Positions 44,493-52,697 of a stretch of 64,000 bases of DNA are shown piece after piece (position 1 is the stretch's first letter; each line of letters starts with the position of its first letter). The position numbers and the translations under genes were made by a program. The notes under the pieces are model-generated. The model saw only the letters and a list, made by a program, of their open reading frames with translations. It was not told where the DNA came from and made no database searches. This DNA is from Bacillus carboniphilus (GTDB taxonomy: Bacteria > Bacillota > Bacilli > Bacillales > JAIVKR01): NCBI RefSeq assembly GCF_020524035.2, contig NZ_CP129013.1, positions 2,469,822 to 2,533,821 of the forward strand, in the 5' to 3' direction.

Positions 44493-44933
44493 CTAACTCT
44501 TATTTAAACTGAACCCGAAATCTAAATAGTTTTCATACGATATTCCCAAACACCAATCACCTTCTAAAGGTATGAAATAATGATGCTGGGGAATATCTAA
44601 AAAGAAGACTAATATCTTTTCTATATCCTTTATCTCGAATTGATACCCAAACTCTGTAAGGCTATCGCCTATATACATTACTGGAATGTTATTATTCAAA
44701 TATTTTTCTTTTAACTCAGCAATAAATAGTCTAGCATCACTTAGTAAAGATTTATTATTCGACTCTTTACAATAGTGTTTATCAGTTTTAAACCAATCTA
44801 TTTGTGAACCACTAAATTCAAAATTTTGTTCTATTAAATTAATAAAGCTTTCAGGGTCTTCTATTTTTTTAAAGCACTTTTTTAAATCACTTTGTAATAA
44901 ATCCTTGATTAGTTCATCATCATAAATACTCAT
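44493..44933 (-). CDS. Candidate immunity protein of the second Rhs cassette
   Basis: 146 aa from the ATG at 44933, with AAGGGGGATC upstream; a 7-codon longer frame overlaps the toxin gene. It is soluble: MSIYDDELIKDLLQSDLKKC, FEFSGSQIDWFKTDKH, VMYIGDSLTEFGYQFEIKD, and an aromatic C-terminus (HHYFIPLEGDWCLGISYE). It resembles CDI/Rhs-type immunity proteins in size and composition, but I cannot name the family. The position right after the toxin supports the role. Confidence 0.65.
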   Translation of the reverse strand: MSIYDDELIKDLLQSDLKKCFKKIEDPESFINLIEQNFEFSGSQIDWFKTDKHYCKESNNKSLLSDARLFIAELKEKYLNNNIPVMYIGDSLTEFGYQFEIKDIEKILVFFLDIPQHHYFIPLEGDWCLGISYENYLDFGFSLNKS

Positions 44934-44950
44934 ATAAATGATCCCCCTTA

Positions 44951-46375
44951 TCAAAAACGATTTTGTATTTTTTTAACGGTTTTCTCAGATGCATCATATT
45001 CATAATGAGGACCTTTTTCTTTTCCAGCCCAAACATTAATATGAGCTCCACTTCTAGTGTCATGCTCAATTCTAAAACCTACTTTACCATCCTTTGTTTG
45101 CCTACCAATGGGTTTATTCTTAGTATACCCAAATTTCCCTAGAGTTTGTTTTTCGGATTTAAAACCTTTTCGTCCTAACCAAGACAGTGCTGCATTTCGA
45201 GCTTGCTCATATGATTTACCTTTACCCATACCCTTAGCAGCAAACTTTAACCCCTTCGCTGCACCTGTCGCATATTTTGCACCTGGTATCATGCCCGTCG
45301 CACTTATGGCGGCGTTCTTATAATCGCCTTCAAATGCATAAAGGGCGGCATCGACTCCTGATGCAATCTGTCCTAAACCTGGGGCATATCCTACAACATC
45401 CAGTGCTTGATGGGCTACGTTACTTACTTTGTTCCAGAAGCTCTTCCCACTTGACTTTTTGGTCGTTGGTTTAGTCGCATCATTTTTCTTCGGACCATTT
45501 GATCCACCCTTGTTTTTTCCATTATCATTACTAGGCGGCGTTGGTTTATTAGGTGGGATAACCTTACTCCCTCTTGTTAAGATCTTACTCCCATCTGGGG
45601 AAGCATGATAATGACCAGTTGGATCCACAAAATTCACAGGATTATTTGTTGTATACGTATAGAGATGCTGCGTCCATGGATCAAATGGTGATCCTTTATA
45701 CGTATCTTGAGAGATAAAACGCCCTGTGTCTGAGCTATAATATCTCGCGTTCATATAATGAAGTCCGGTAGACGCATCGTGAACGGCTCCTGTAAACTTC
45801 ACATCGTTCTTAAACGTTTTATCGCCAACTTCTTTTGGATTCCCAAAATCATCGTATTCGTATCCCTTAACGCGTTTCGCTTCTGAATCAATAATGTTTG
45901 TGACACTGCCTCGCAGGTCATACTGATAGAAGAAATAGTTGTTTTCATAGACTCCATCAAAACGCTTCGATGCCGCAATCAAACCTGCTCGGTTTAAAAT
46001 GTTCTCGGTCACCTTTTGATTATCTTGATCGGCTGAATACAAAAGAGATTCATCATAATAGTAATACTTCTCGATCAATCCATCCACATCACGACGAATC
46101 CGCTGTCCATCACCATTATAGAAACTCTTCGTCACAGAAGTGGCTTTTCCTGGCGTTTTGGTTTCCACTTTGGTGAGCTCATTGGCTAAGTTATAGGTGT
46201 ATGTCGTTTGAACATCTTTCCAAGACCCATCAACCTCTTTTTTTATCGTCTCTACTTTCTGATTTCCTCGTTTATCATACTCATACGACGCATGCGCTTT
46301 TCCATTTTTCGTTGTGGTCTTTAATTGATTGAACTGATTATACGCATAGACATAAGAGTCGCTTCCTTCTTTCAT
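44951..46375 (-). CDS. Orphan Rhs C-terminal cassette, second type
   Basis: 474 aa starting inside YD repeats (the frame is open a few codons further up but has no signal). YD-repeat units (YDKRGNQKVETIKK, YYYYDESLLYSADQDNQ) lead into an Rhs core (TGLHYMNARYYSSDTGRFIS, NPVNFVDPTGHYHA). A Lys/Pro-rich linker and pre-toxin region (VGYAPGLGQIASGVDAALYA) follow. The tip is about 80 residues: ALSWLGRKGFKSEKQTLGKF, KVGFRIEHDTRSGAHINVW, AGKEKGPHYEYDASEKTVKK. Such GAHINVW-GKEKGPH ends occur on many Gram-positive polymorphic toxins. The target is not known to me. Its core is diverged from the 24081 protein. Confidence 0.7.
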   Translation of the reverse strand: MKEGSDSYVYAYNQFNQLKTTTKNGKAHASYEYDKRGNQKVETIKKEVDGSWKDVQTTYTYNLANELTKVETKTPGKATSVTKSFYNGDGQRIRRDVDGLIEKYYYYDESLLYSADQDNQKVTENILNRAGLIAASKRFDGVYENNYFFYQYDLRGSVTNIIDSEAKRVKGYEYDDFGNPKEVGDKTFKNDVKFTGAVHDASTGLHYMNARYYSSDTGRFISQDTYKGSPFDPWTQHLYTYTTNNPVNFVDPTGHYHASPDGSKILTRGSKVIPPNKPTPPSNDNGKNKGGSNGPKKNDATKPTTKKSSGKSFWNKVSNVAHQALDVVGYAPGLGQIASGVDAALYAFEGDYKNAAISATGMIPGAKYATGAAKGLKFAAKGMGKGKSYEQARNAALSWLGRKGFKSEKQTLGKFGYTKNKPIGRQTKDGKVGFRIEHDTRSGAHINVWAGKEKGPHYEYDASEKTVKKIQNRF

Positions 46376-46490
46376 CGTCTTTCGGTTTCCGACTCCATCA
46401 TACGTATAACTGGTTGTTTTTTGTCAAAATAGTAATTATAACTATAAAACAAATCGAATAATATATGGCATTTTCCCATAAACCAATTAA

Positions 46491-46535
46491 ACCCTCAAAA
46501 GAGAATTAAACTATAAATTCTCTTCCAAGGGTTAT
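46491..46535 (-). terminator. Terminator of the 46543 immunity gene
   Basis: AACCCT/AGGGTT outer and AGAGAATT/AATTCTCT inner arms form an interrupted hairpin. Confidence 0.6.
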
Positions 46536-46542
46536 CCATATT

Positions 46543-46938
46543 TTACTTTAATCCTACTCTTACTTCTCCATCATGAAATATCTCAATAACATACCCTGTA
46601 GACGGTGAAAATATCCATGTGTCAAAACTTACAGCAGTGACATCATCTATAACATCAAATACCTTGTTTAAATCAGCTTGAATTATTGGTAATATCTCTT
46701 CATCCCAAATTACATATATAACATTATTGTATTCATTAATGTTTTGGTTTATAAAAGAAACTATTTCATCAAATGTATTTACTTCAACATGTTTTAAAAC
46801 TTTATTCCATTGAATACGTCCCCACTCTGTAAATGGGAAAGACCTCTCAAAATCCCTTAGTAAGAGCTCCCTATCTCTCTCAAGTAATATGTCAACATCC
46901 TCACCTAGCGCTTCAATACACTCATCAAATAAACTCAT
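46543..46938 (-). CDS. Orphan immunity-like protein
   Basis: 131 aa, acidic and soluble: SLFDECIEALGEDVDILLER, PFTEWGRIQWNKVLKHVEVN, YVIWDEEILPIIQADLNKV, WIFSPSTGYVIEIFHDGEV. It resembles CDI/Rhs immunity proteins by size, charge and location. AAGGAGAG precedes the ATG. It directly follows the decayed toxin cassette at 46950-47431 (11 bp), so the toxin is dead while the protective gene is kept. Confidence 0.65.
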   Translation of the reverse strand: MSLFDECIEALGEDVDILLERDRELLLRDFERSFPFTEWGRIQWNKVLKHVEVNTFDEIVSFINQNINEYNNVIYVIWDEEILPIIQADLNKVFDVIDDVTAVSFDTWIFSPSTGYVIEIFHDGEVRVGLK

Positions 46939-46949
46939 TCAAACTCTCC

Positions 46950-47431
46950 TTATCTATTCAAATGTTTTAATAAAGATTTATAGGTACTTTCGTTACCTTC
47001 AAATGGAATTGCTATTTTTTGAGCATTTGACCCTTTTCCATTACGAAAATCTTCAACTCGCAGCAAACCTTAAACCTTTCGCTGCACCTGTCGCATATTT
47101 TGCACCTGGTATCATACCCGTTGCACTTATGGCGGCGTTCTTATAATCACCTTCAAATGCATAAAGGGCCGGCATCCACTCCTGATGCAATCTGTCCCAA
47201 ACCTGGCGCATATCCCGCAACATCCAGTGCTTTATGGGTTACGTTACTTACTTTGTTCCAGAAACTTTTGCTCTTAGATTTTTCTGTCGTTGGTTTGGTT
47301 CCAGTGTTATTGGGTTTATCTTTTTCTTTATTAACATTTCCTGAATTCGGATTCTTCGGATCATCATAACCATCTACAAAAATATAGCTATTGGTTTGTG
47401 AAAAATGTCTTAAATCCCTTTCTATCACCAT
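46950..47431 (-). pseudogene. Decayed Rhs toxin cassette
   Basis: Fragments in two or more frames: an Rhs linker/pre-toxin part (VDGYDDPKNPNSGN, KSFWNKVSNVTHKALDVAGY, APGLGQIASGVDA), similar to the 44951 cassette; a frame change near 47160; ISATGMIPGAKYATGAAKGL; then another change into a short tip end (EDFRNGKGSNAQKIAIPFEG, STYKSLLKHLNR, stop). It has no signal, shell or intact tip. Confidence 0.75.
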
Positions 47432-47472
47432 TTAAATTAATATCGGCTGTTAAAAATGATTAAATTTTTTTG

Positions 47473-47516
47473 TAAACGATCAAACTTTATTACAAATGAT
47501 CGATTTTATTATAAAT
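47473..47516. repeat. Second copy of the 45-bp repeat at 16062-16106
   Basis: Direct orientation with a single-base indel relative to 16062-16106. The copies bracket the Rhs toxin array. Confidence 0.65.
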
Positions 47517-47626
47517 TCACAAATATGACAATAACATATTTAGTAGTAAGCGCTCTATGCAAGTTTAGAGCAAGTTTTTGGAGTATCGGAAACAACTAAA
47601 CTAAAAATCCCCTTGGAGGTATAGAA

Positions 47627-47977
47627 ATGAAGGTAAAGCGAATTGTTGCAAATATTGAAACACAGGACATTTCCAAAGCAAAACACTTTTACGAGAAAAT
47701 ACTAGGACTTCATCAATTAATGGAACTTGGATTTATTGCAACCTATGGGTCTAATGAGAAAATGGCCACTCAAATCAGTTTTTCATCTGAGGGAGGGTCT
47801 GGCACACCAGTACCTGATTTGTCAATTGAAGTTGATGACCTCGATGATGTACTCACTCGCATAAAAGATGTTGGAGTTCCAATTGAATATGGACCAACTA
47901 TAGAGCCATGGGGGGTTCGGCGTTTTTATGTTAGGGATCCGTTCGGGAAACTCCTCAATATTTTAACTCATCTATAA
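47627..47977 (+). CDS. VOC (glyoxalase/bleomycin-resistance fold) protein
   Basis: 116 aa, a single VOC domain: RIVANIETQDISKAKHFYEK, LGLHQLMELGFIATYGS, DLSIEVDDLDDVLTRIK, and a C-terminal PWGVRRFYVRDPFGKLLNIL. The family covers glyoxalases, dioxygenases and drug-binding proteins. The residues here do not fix the substrate. GGAGG precedes the ATG. It is a single gene at the right part of the accessory region, close to clsB. Confidence 0.85.
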   Translation: MKVKRIVANIETQDISKAKHFYEKILGLHQLMELGFIATYGSNEKMATQISFSSEGGSGTPVPDLSIEVDDLDDVLTRIKDVGVPIEYGPTIEPWGVRRFYVRDPFGKLLNILTHL

Positions 47978-48613
47978 ATGAATCAGGCAGAGTTAAGGGC
48001 ATACCCAATTGAATGCTGCTGATAACTACTATGTTTGTAATTCCTGAGTAGGGAACGTTAGTTTAAAATCTACTTTAATATTTGGAAATCAAGTTTTTCA
48101 CAATCTCGGGGCTTACTTTTAATAAGAAAGATGTATCGTTTTAAAGAAAGTTATACCGTTTTAGCCTTCTTTTCATAAAAAAACCTCCTCTATATCTAAT
48201 GTTGTAAGGAGATTATCTCACGGGTTAAACGTAAATAGTATGTAGAGATTAACTTGACGCTTACATTTAATGAATAAGCTACCTTAAAGACAGCTTTATA
48301 TTTTATGGTATATTCCATTGTTGGAAGTCAATAAATCAGGAGAATTCAAAAAGGATTTGTGGTATAATTTTCTTTATAATGTTAATTATTTCAATAAATC
48401 AAAATCTATGTCGATCAGTCTTTAAGATTTTTTACATATTATACCATAATATTTATTTAGAGTAGAGACATACTTATCATTAACAATAAATCCAACCACA
48501 ACCATCTTACAAAACCATAACCTCATCAATCAACCAACTTCCATCTCCATTTCATAGAAAAAGAAAAGAAGGACAACCTAACAGGAACCACTCACCAAAA
48601 TATTAAATCAAAG
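47978..48613. other. Non-coding gap before clsB
   Basis: Contains the second copy of the 67-bp repeat (48402-48468) and short T/A-rich hairpins (AAAAAAACCTCC near 48177). No gene seen. The right boundary of the accessory insertion probably falls here. Confidence 0.45.
48402..48468. repeat. 67-bp imperfect direct repeat, copy upstream of clsB
   Basis: Starts AATCTATGT, contains ATATTATACCATAATATTTA and ends TTAGAGTAGAG. Partner of 44327-44393 in the same orientation, about 75% similar by eye. Confidence 0.55.
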
Positions 48614-48622
48614 GTGATCAAA

Positions 48623-49804
48623 ATGCTTCTTCTAATAGCAACCTTCCTTATTCTTTTGCTGTTATATTTTGAACTTGTTATTGGAATGAAAAATATGACA
48701 AATAACAATAAGAGTATTGTTTTTCCCTTAAGAAAGAGTGAGGTTATTTTTTTTGATGAGGGAAAATCTTTTTACGACTCTCTTTTCAATGATATCCAAT
48801 CCGCCAAACAATCCATCCACATATTGTTTTTCATCGTCAAAAATGATCAAATCAGCAATACATTTTTTAATCTTCTTATTGAAAAAGCGAATAGCGGAAT
48901 AGAAGTCGTTCTTCTTTTAGACTTTGTAGGTTCTTTTTCATTAAAGAAAAAAACAGTTAACACCTTAAGATCAAATGGGGTGAATGTAGCATTCGCTAAT
49001 TTCCCTTCCTTCCCATTCTTTTTTAATTCCCTACAAAGGAGAAACCATCGAAAAATCACCATTATTGATGGGAAGATTGGCTATCATGGAGGATTTAATA
49101 TAGGAGATGAATACATTGGAAAAAATCCAGAGCTTGGCTTTTGGAGAGATTATCATCTTCGTCTTACCGGTGAAGGTGTGTTAGATTTACAAGCTCAGTT
49201 TTCCAAAGATTGGGATTTAGCTACAGGAGATAAAGTTCTTTACCATAACCGACCTTTATTAAAAGGGGAAACTCTTTTACAATTTCTCAGTACCACGGGC
49301 ATCGGTATTGAAGAACAATTTCTGAACTTAATACGCCAAGCAAAAGAAGAACTAATTATTGGATCACCTTATTTCGTTCCAAGTAAGCAGTTACTTTATG
49401 AGCTTCAATCTGCTATCGAAAGAGGCGTTATTGTCAAAGTCATCGTTCCATTAAGAGAAGACCATCCTCTTGTTAAACAAGCTTCCTATCCATATTTACA
49501 GTCATTATTAGTAGTAGGGGGAGAAATTTGGGAATACTATCAAGGGTTTTATCATTCGAAAGTATTCATCGTTGATCACATTGTATGTGATATTGGAACA
49601 GCTAATTTTGATAAACGAAGTTTGTATCTCAACGAGGAAATGAATTGCTTTATTTATGACCCGTCTTTTATTACCTTAGTAAAGAAATCGATCCAAAACG
49701 ATTTAAATGAATGTGTAGAGTTAACCATAAAAGAATTACAAAAAAGAAGGAAGAAAGAATTTTGGAAGGAGTGGATTGCTCGTCTGATCTCTCCTTTCCT
49801 ATAG
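48623..49804 (+). CDS. clsB: Cardiolipin synthase (ClsB/YwjE type)
   Basis: A 393-aa phospholipase-D-superfamily enzyme that joins phosphatidylglycerols to form cardiolipin at the membrane. One N-terminal hydrophobic segment (LLLIATFLILLLLYFELVIG) anchors it. Two HKD motifs are present: RNHRKITIIDGKIGYHGGFN (about residue 140) and YHSKVFIVDHIVCDIGTANF (about 310). The GTG at 48614 would add three residues, but the ATG at 48623 is well spaced from AAAGGTGAT. It is followed after 14 bp by uvsE, the same order as ywjE-ywjD in B. subtilis. Confidence 0.93.
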   Translation: MLLLIATFLILLLLYFELVIGMKNMTNNNKSIVFPLRKSEVIFFDEGKSFYDSLFNDIQSAKQSIHILFFIVKNDQISNTFFNLLIEKANSGIEVVLLLDFVGSFSLKKKTVNTLRSNGVNVAFANFPSFPFFFNSLQRRNHRKITIIDGKIGYHGGFNIGDEYIGKNPELGFWRDYHLRLTGEGVLDLQAQFSKDWDLATGDKVLYHNRPLLKGETLLQFLSTTGIGIEEQFLNLIRQAKEELIIGSPYFVPSKQLLYELQSAIERGVIVKVIVPLREDHPLVKQASYPYLQSLLVVGGEIWEYYQGFYHSKVFIVDHIVCDIGTANFDKRSLYLNEEMNCFIYDPSFITLVKKSIQNDLNECVELTIKELQKRRKKEFWKEWIARLISPFL

Positions 49805-49818
49805 AAAGGTGATAGGCA

Positions 49819-50727
49819 TTGAAACTCGGATATGCATGTATCAACACGACTTTACCGACCAAGTTTAGAACTTGTCGCTTAAAAACCATACAAACGGAAG
49901 GATTTCAAAAAATAAAAGAACTTGCTTTACACAATCTTCAGCAAGTGGTCAGTGCATTGAATTGGAATGTTGAACATGGCATTCTTTTTTATCGTCTCTC
50001 AAGTGATTTAATTCCATTTGCTTCTCATCCGATAACAAACGAATGGAAATGGTATGAGGATGACGATCTTTTAGAAGTAACAGAAGAAATTAGAGCTATA
50101 CGAAAGAAACACGGATTGAGATTAAGCTGCCATCCCGGCCAATATACCATTCTCAATTCGAAACGAGAGGAAGTCGTAGCTAATGCGACCCTTGATTTAC
50201 AATACCACTCTCACCTGATGGATTTAGTAGACGGTGAAGATATCATCTTACATGTTGGCGGAGCATATGGCGATAAAGAATCTTCAAAAAAACGACTCGT
50301 CCATGCGTATGAAAAATTAGAAGAAAAGATAAAGAAAAGGCTAAGGTTTGAAAATGATCATCATACGTTTCATGCTAAAGATCTTGTTGATATATACGAA
50401 ATGAGCGGAGCCTCTATTTGCTTCGATATTCATCATCATAATTGTAATCCGGCACCTGAAAACATTACTACTTTACTCCCGATTATTTTTAGTTCTTGGA
50501 CAAATACTCCTAAAGTCCATATTAGTTCAGGTCAAAAAAGTAAAACAGACCCTTCTCATCACAACTATATTTTAGAGAAGGACTTTATAGAATTTATGAA
50601 CTTACTAGGTGACCAACCGATTGACATGATGTTTGAAGCTAAGAAAAAGGAACAATCTGTTCTTCGAGTTATGGATTGGAGCAAACAGCATCGCCCATCT
50701 ATTTACGAAAAAATAGAGAAAGGATGA
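49819..50727 (+). CDS. uvsE: UV DNA damage endonuclease
   Basis: 302 aa from a TTG start (GAAAGGTGAT upstream). UvsE cuts 5' of UV photoproducts in DNA. TIM-barrel metal-binding motifs are visible: RLSCHPGQYTILNS, HVGGAYGDKESSKKR, FENDHHTFHAKDL, CFDIHHHNCNP, VHISSGQKSK and MFEAKKKEQSV. The length is normal for the bacterial family. It is probably co-transcribed with clsB. Confidence 0.95.
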   Translation: MKLGYACINTTLPTKFRTCRLKTIQTEGFQKIKELALHNLQQVVSALNWNVEHGILFYRLSSDLIPFASHPITNEWKWYEDDDLLEVTEEIRAIRKKHGLRLSCHPGQYTILNSKREEVVANATLDLQYHSHLMDLVDGEDIILHVGGAYGDKESSKKRLVHAYEKLEEKIKKRLRFENDHHTFHAKDLVDIYEMSGASICFDIHHHNCNPAPENITTLLPIIFSSWTNTPKVHISSGQKSKTDPSHHNYILEKDFIEFMNLLGDQPIDMMFEAKKKEQSVLRVMDWSKQHRPSIYEKIEKG

Positions 50728-50916
50728 GGCGACTAAGTACAGTCACGTTCTGTGACATCGATGATGCTAATAGATCCAGTCCATTTTAATACTTTTATAA
50801 GTTCTCCATCCCCATCGCTCATTATTTTTGTTTCATTGTTGTAAACATTTGAATTTACAGAAATGTTACATTGACACTACAAAGATTAACAGCATTTAAA
50901 ATTTAAAACAATTTAA

Positions 50917-50944
50917 TGAAACTTCTAAATAAATGCAGCGTATA
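50917..50944 (+). promoter_or_regulatory. ECF-sigma-type promoter before the sigma gene
   Basis: TGAAAC at 50917-50922 and CGTATA at 50939-50944 are separated by 16 nt, the standard layout of Bacillus ECF sigma promoters. It lies 39 bp before the sigma-factor ATG, suggesting autoregulation. A fragment of the 54.9-kb repeat (CAGTCACGTTCTGTGAC) lies at 50740-50757. Confidence 0.65.
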
Positions 50945-50983
50945 TACATATATAACATTATTACGTTAGAGAGGGGCCTGGGG

Positions 50984-51503
50984 ATGGAAGAAAGTGATAT
51001 TGTCCAAATTCTAATATCCCATCGTAAGCATATTGAAAAAACCGTTTTTTTTTATTGTGAAAAATCCATCTTTAGTAGATGATATCGTCCAAGATACTTG
51101 CATTAAAATTTATAAATACCTACAAACACACCAAATGCCAGACAACATTGAGGCTTGGGTTACGACCGTGGCTAAAAATATGGCGACTGATCACCTGCGG
51201 ATGGTGAAGAGAAATATAGATCTTTTAGAGCATATGCAGGAACATTGCTTCGAAGTGAACCTACAAGAATATTACCGTACACCGGAAGCGAATTTATTAA
51301 GTAAACAAACTACTTCTGATATAAAGGAAGCGTTAGATTCATTCGACCAACAAACGAAGGTTATTTTGTTATTAAGACAACAAGGGTATTCGTATAATGA
51401 CATCTCCCAAAAAATCAACCTTCCTTTGAATACGATTAAAACAAAGATTCATAGAGGAAGAAGACAGCTCGTCACTCACCTGAAAGAAAAAGAATGCTAC
51501 TAG
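50984..51503 (+). pseudogene. ECF sigma factor with frameshift in a T9 run
   Basis: Starts ATGGAAGAAAGTGATATTG (MEESDIVQILISHRKHIEKT) with GAGAGGGG upstream. The frame breaks in T9 at 51045-51053 and resumes with VKNPSLVDDIVQDTCIKIYK (sigma region 2, DD-QDT-), VTTVAKNMATDHLRMVKRN, then region 4 (QTKVILLLRQQGYSYNDISQ, TIKTKIHRGRRQLVTHL). One fewer or more T restores about 172 aa. No anti-sigma gene follows. It probably directs extracytoplasmic stress genes and its own promoter, if intact in vivo. Confidence 0.8.
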
Positions 51504-51508
51504 ATTTT

Positions 51509-51545
51509 GAACAGTATCATCCTCTATAAGAAACTGATACTGTTC
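51509..51545. terminator. Bidirectional terminator
   Basis: GAACAGTATCA/TGATACTGTTC, an 11-bp perfect stem between convergent sigma and GNAT-DinB genes. Confidence 0.75.
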
Positions 51546-51556
51546 TCTAACTTAAC

Positions 51557-52525
51557 TCAATGACTTTCGCCCATTTTCTTTTGATTAAAAGACTCTGACT
51601 CTCCTTTAGGAATGCTGAGATTTTTCCACCCTTCTGCTTTCAACTGTTTTCCGATAGATAGGATTTGCCCAACATGACTGCTATAATGAGTCGACTGCCT
51701 TAAAAGTGCTTGAATGACGGTATGTGGTTCATTTCGAATGGTTACTTCTTTTAACAAATCATGTTCTGTAAGAGAAGAAATCGTCGAGAATAAACAAGAC
51801 CATCCCTTTTCCCAATAATCCAACATTTCTTCTCTCGTCATGACGAATTCCTCAAACTCTAAATCTCGCTGTCTATCTCGTTTTTCACCATCTGAATGTA
51901 AAAAATTTGTCCATCTTGAATGCATATTGCCACTTAAATGTTTCATAATAGTCGAAATACTATTTGTATGCTCATGAGGCCTCCAATAAAGCTCTTCTAT
52001 AGAAAGTTGGTCAATGGCTAGGTCGGCTTTTCTCTTTATAGCTTTAAACTCTTTTTCAATACTTGTTAAATAATGATTTCCTGCCGTTTCTTTTAGTTCT
52101 TTTTTCATCACGAAGTGGGAACCGATAAAAGGAATTTCAAATTTATCTCCTGACACAGTAAAGCCATTTCTTTTATAAAAGTTTAGTGCTTTCAGACGGG
52201 CGTTACACCAAACGACTTCTACTCCACGGCGACGTAGCTTCTCTTCAGCATACGCAATAATTTGAGACCCTATTGAATTACCCTGATATTCACTATCTAC
52301 TGCCATTCCCCTTAACCGATAAGCCCTTTTACTCGGCATCGCTAAACATTTCTCCTCATAGAAAGAGGCGATGCCTATGATTTTTTCTTGCTCAATTGCA
52401 GCAAGGTGAACGGTGGATTCTTCGTAATCTCCATTATAAACACATTCTTCTAGTGTTAAATGTGAGCGTAATTGTTTATGACGTAGAGACAATGTTTGTT
52501 CTGGATTTATTTGTTTTATTTCCAA
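51557..52525 (-). CDS. GNAT acetyltransferase fused to a DinB-like (DUF1572) domain
   Basis: 322 aa. Residues about 1-148 form a GNAT N-acetyltransferase: AYRLRGMAVDSEYQGNSIGS (acetyl-CoA-binding Q/R-x-x-G-x-G/A form) and NARLKALNFYKRNGFTVSG. Residues about 155-322 form a four-helix DinB/DUF1572 domain (STIMKHLSGNMHSRWTNFL and LLRQSTHYSSHVGQILSIGK, with His residues as likely metal ligands). DinB-like proteins often act in bacillithiol or small-thiol chemistry. The two-domain fusion suggests a detoxification enzyme. Substrates are not readable. Confidence 0.85.
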   Translation of the reverse strand: MEIKQINPEQTLSLRHKQLRSHLTLEECVYNGDYEESTVHLAAIEQEKIIGIASFYEEKCLAMPSKRAYRLRGMAVDSEYQGNSIGSQIIAYAEEKLRRRGVEVVWCNARLKALNFYKRNGFTVSGDKFEIPFIGSHFVMKKELKETAGNHYLTSIEKEFKAIKRKADLAIDQLSIEELYWRPHEHTNSISTIMKHLSGNMHSRWTNFLHSDGEKRDRQRDLEFEEFVMTREEMLDYWEKGWSCLFSTISSLTEHDLLKEVTIRNEPHTVIQALLRQSTHYSSHVGQILSIGKQLKAEGWKNLSIPKGESESFNQKKMGESH

Positions 52526-52657
52526 ATTCCAATCTCCTTTGTGGTTAAGAATTGAAAACGGTTATTTTTAGTTTCTATATCATTCAAATTTCCTGAATGT
52601 AGTATATAGATTAATATACAGAATATTTAGTGATAATTCAAAAAATGATTCAGATAT

Positions 52658-52687
52658 AAAAAACCCTCTTAGTTCAACCTAAGAGAG
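52658..52687 (-). terminator. Terminator of the ywiB-argS unit
   Basis: CTCTCTTAG/CTAAGAGGG stem followed by T6 on the minus strand, 10 bp after argS. Confidence 0.9.
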
Positions 52688-52697
52688 TTCATTCATC

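Noticed and set aside
45057-47369. Plus-strand ORFs opposite the second Rhs cassette
   Set aside because: They are antisense shadows of the conserved Rhs and linker coding sequence.
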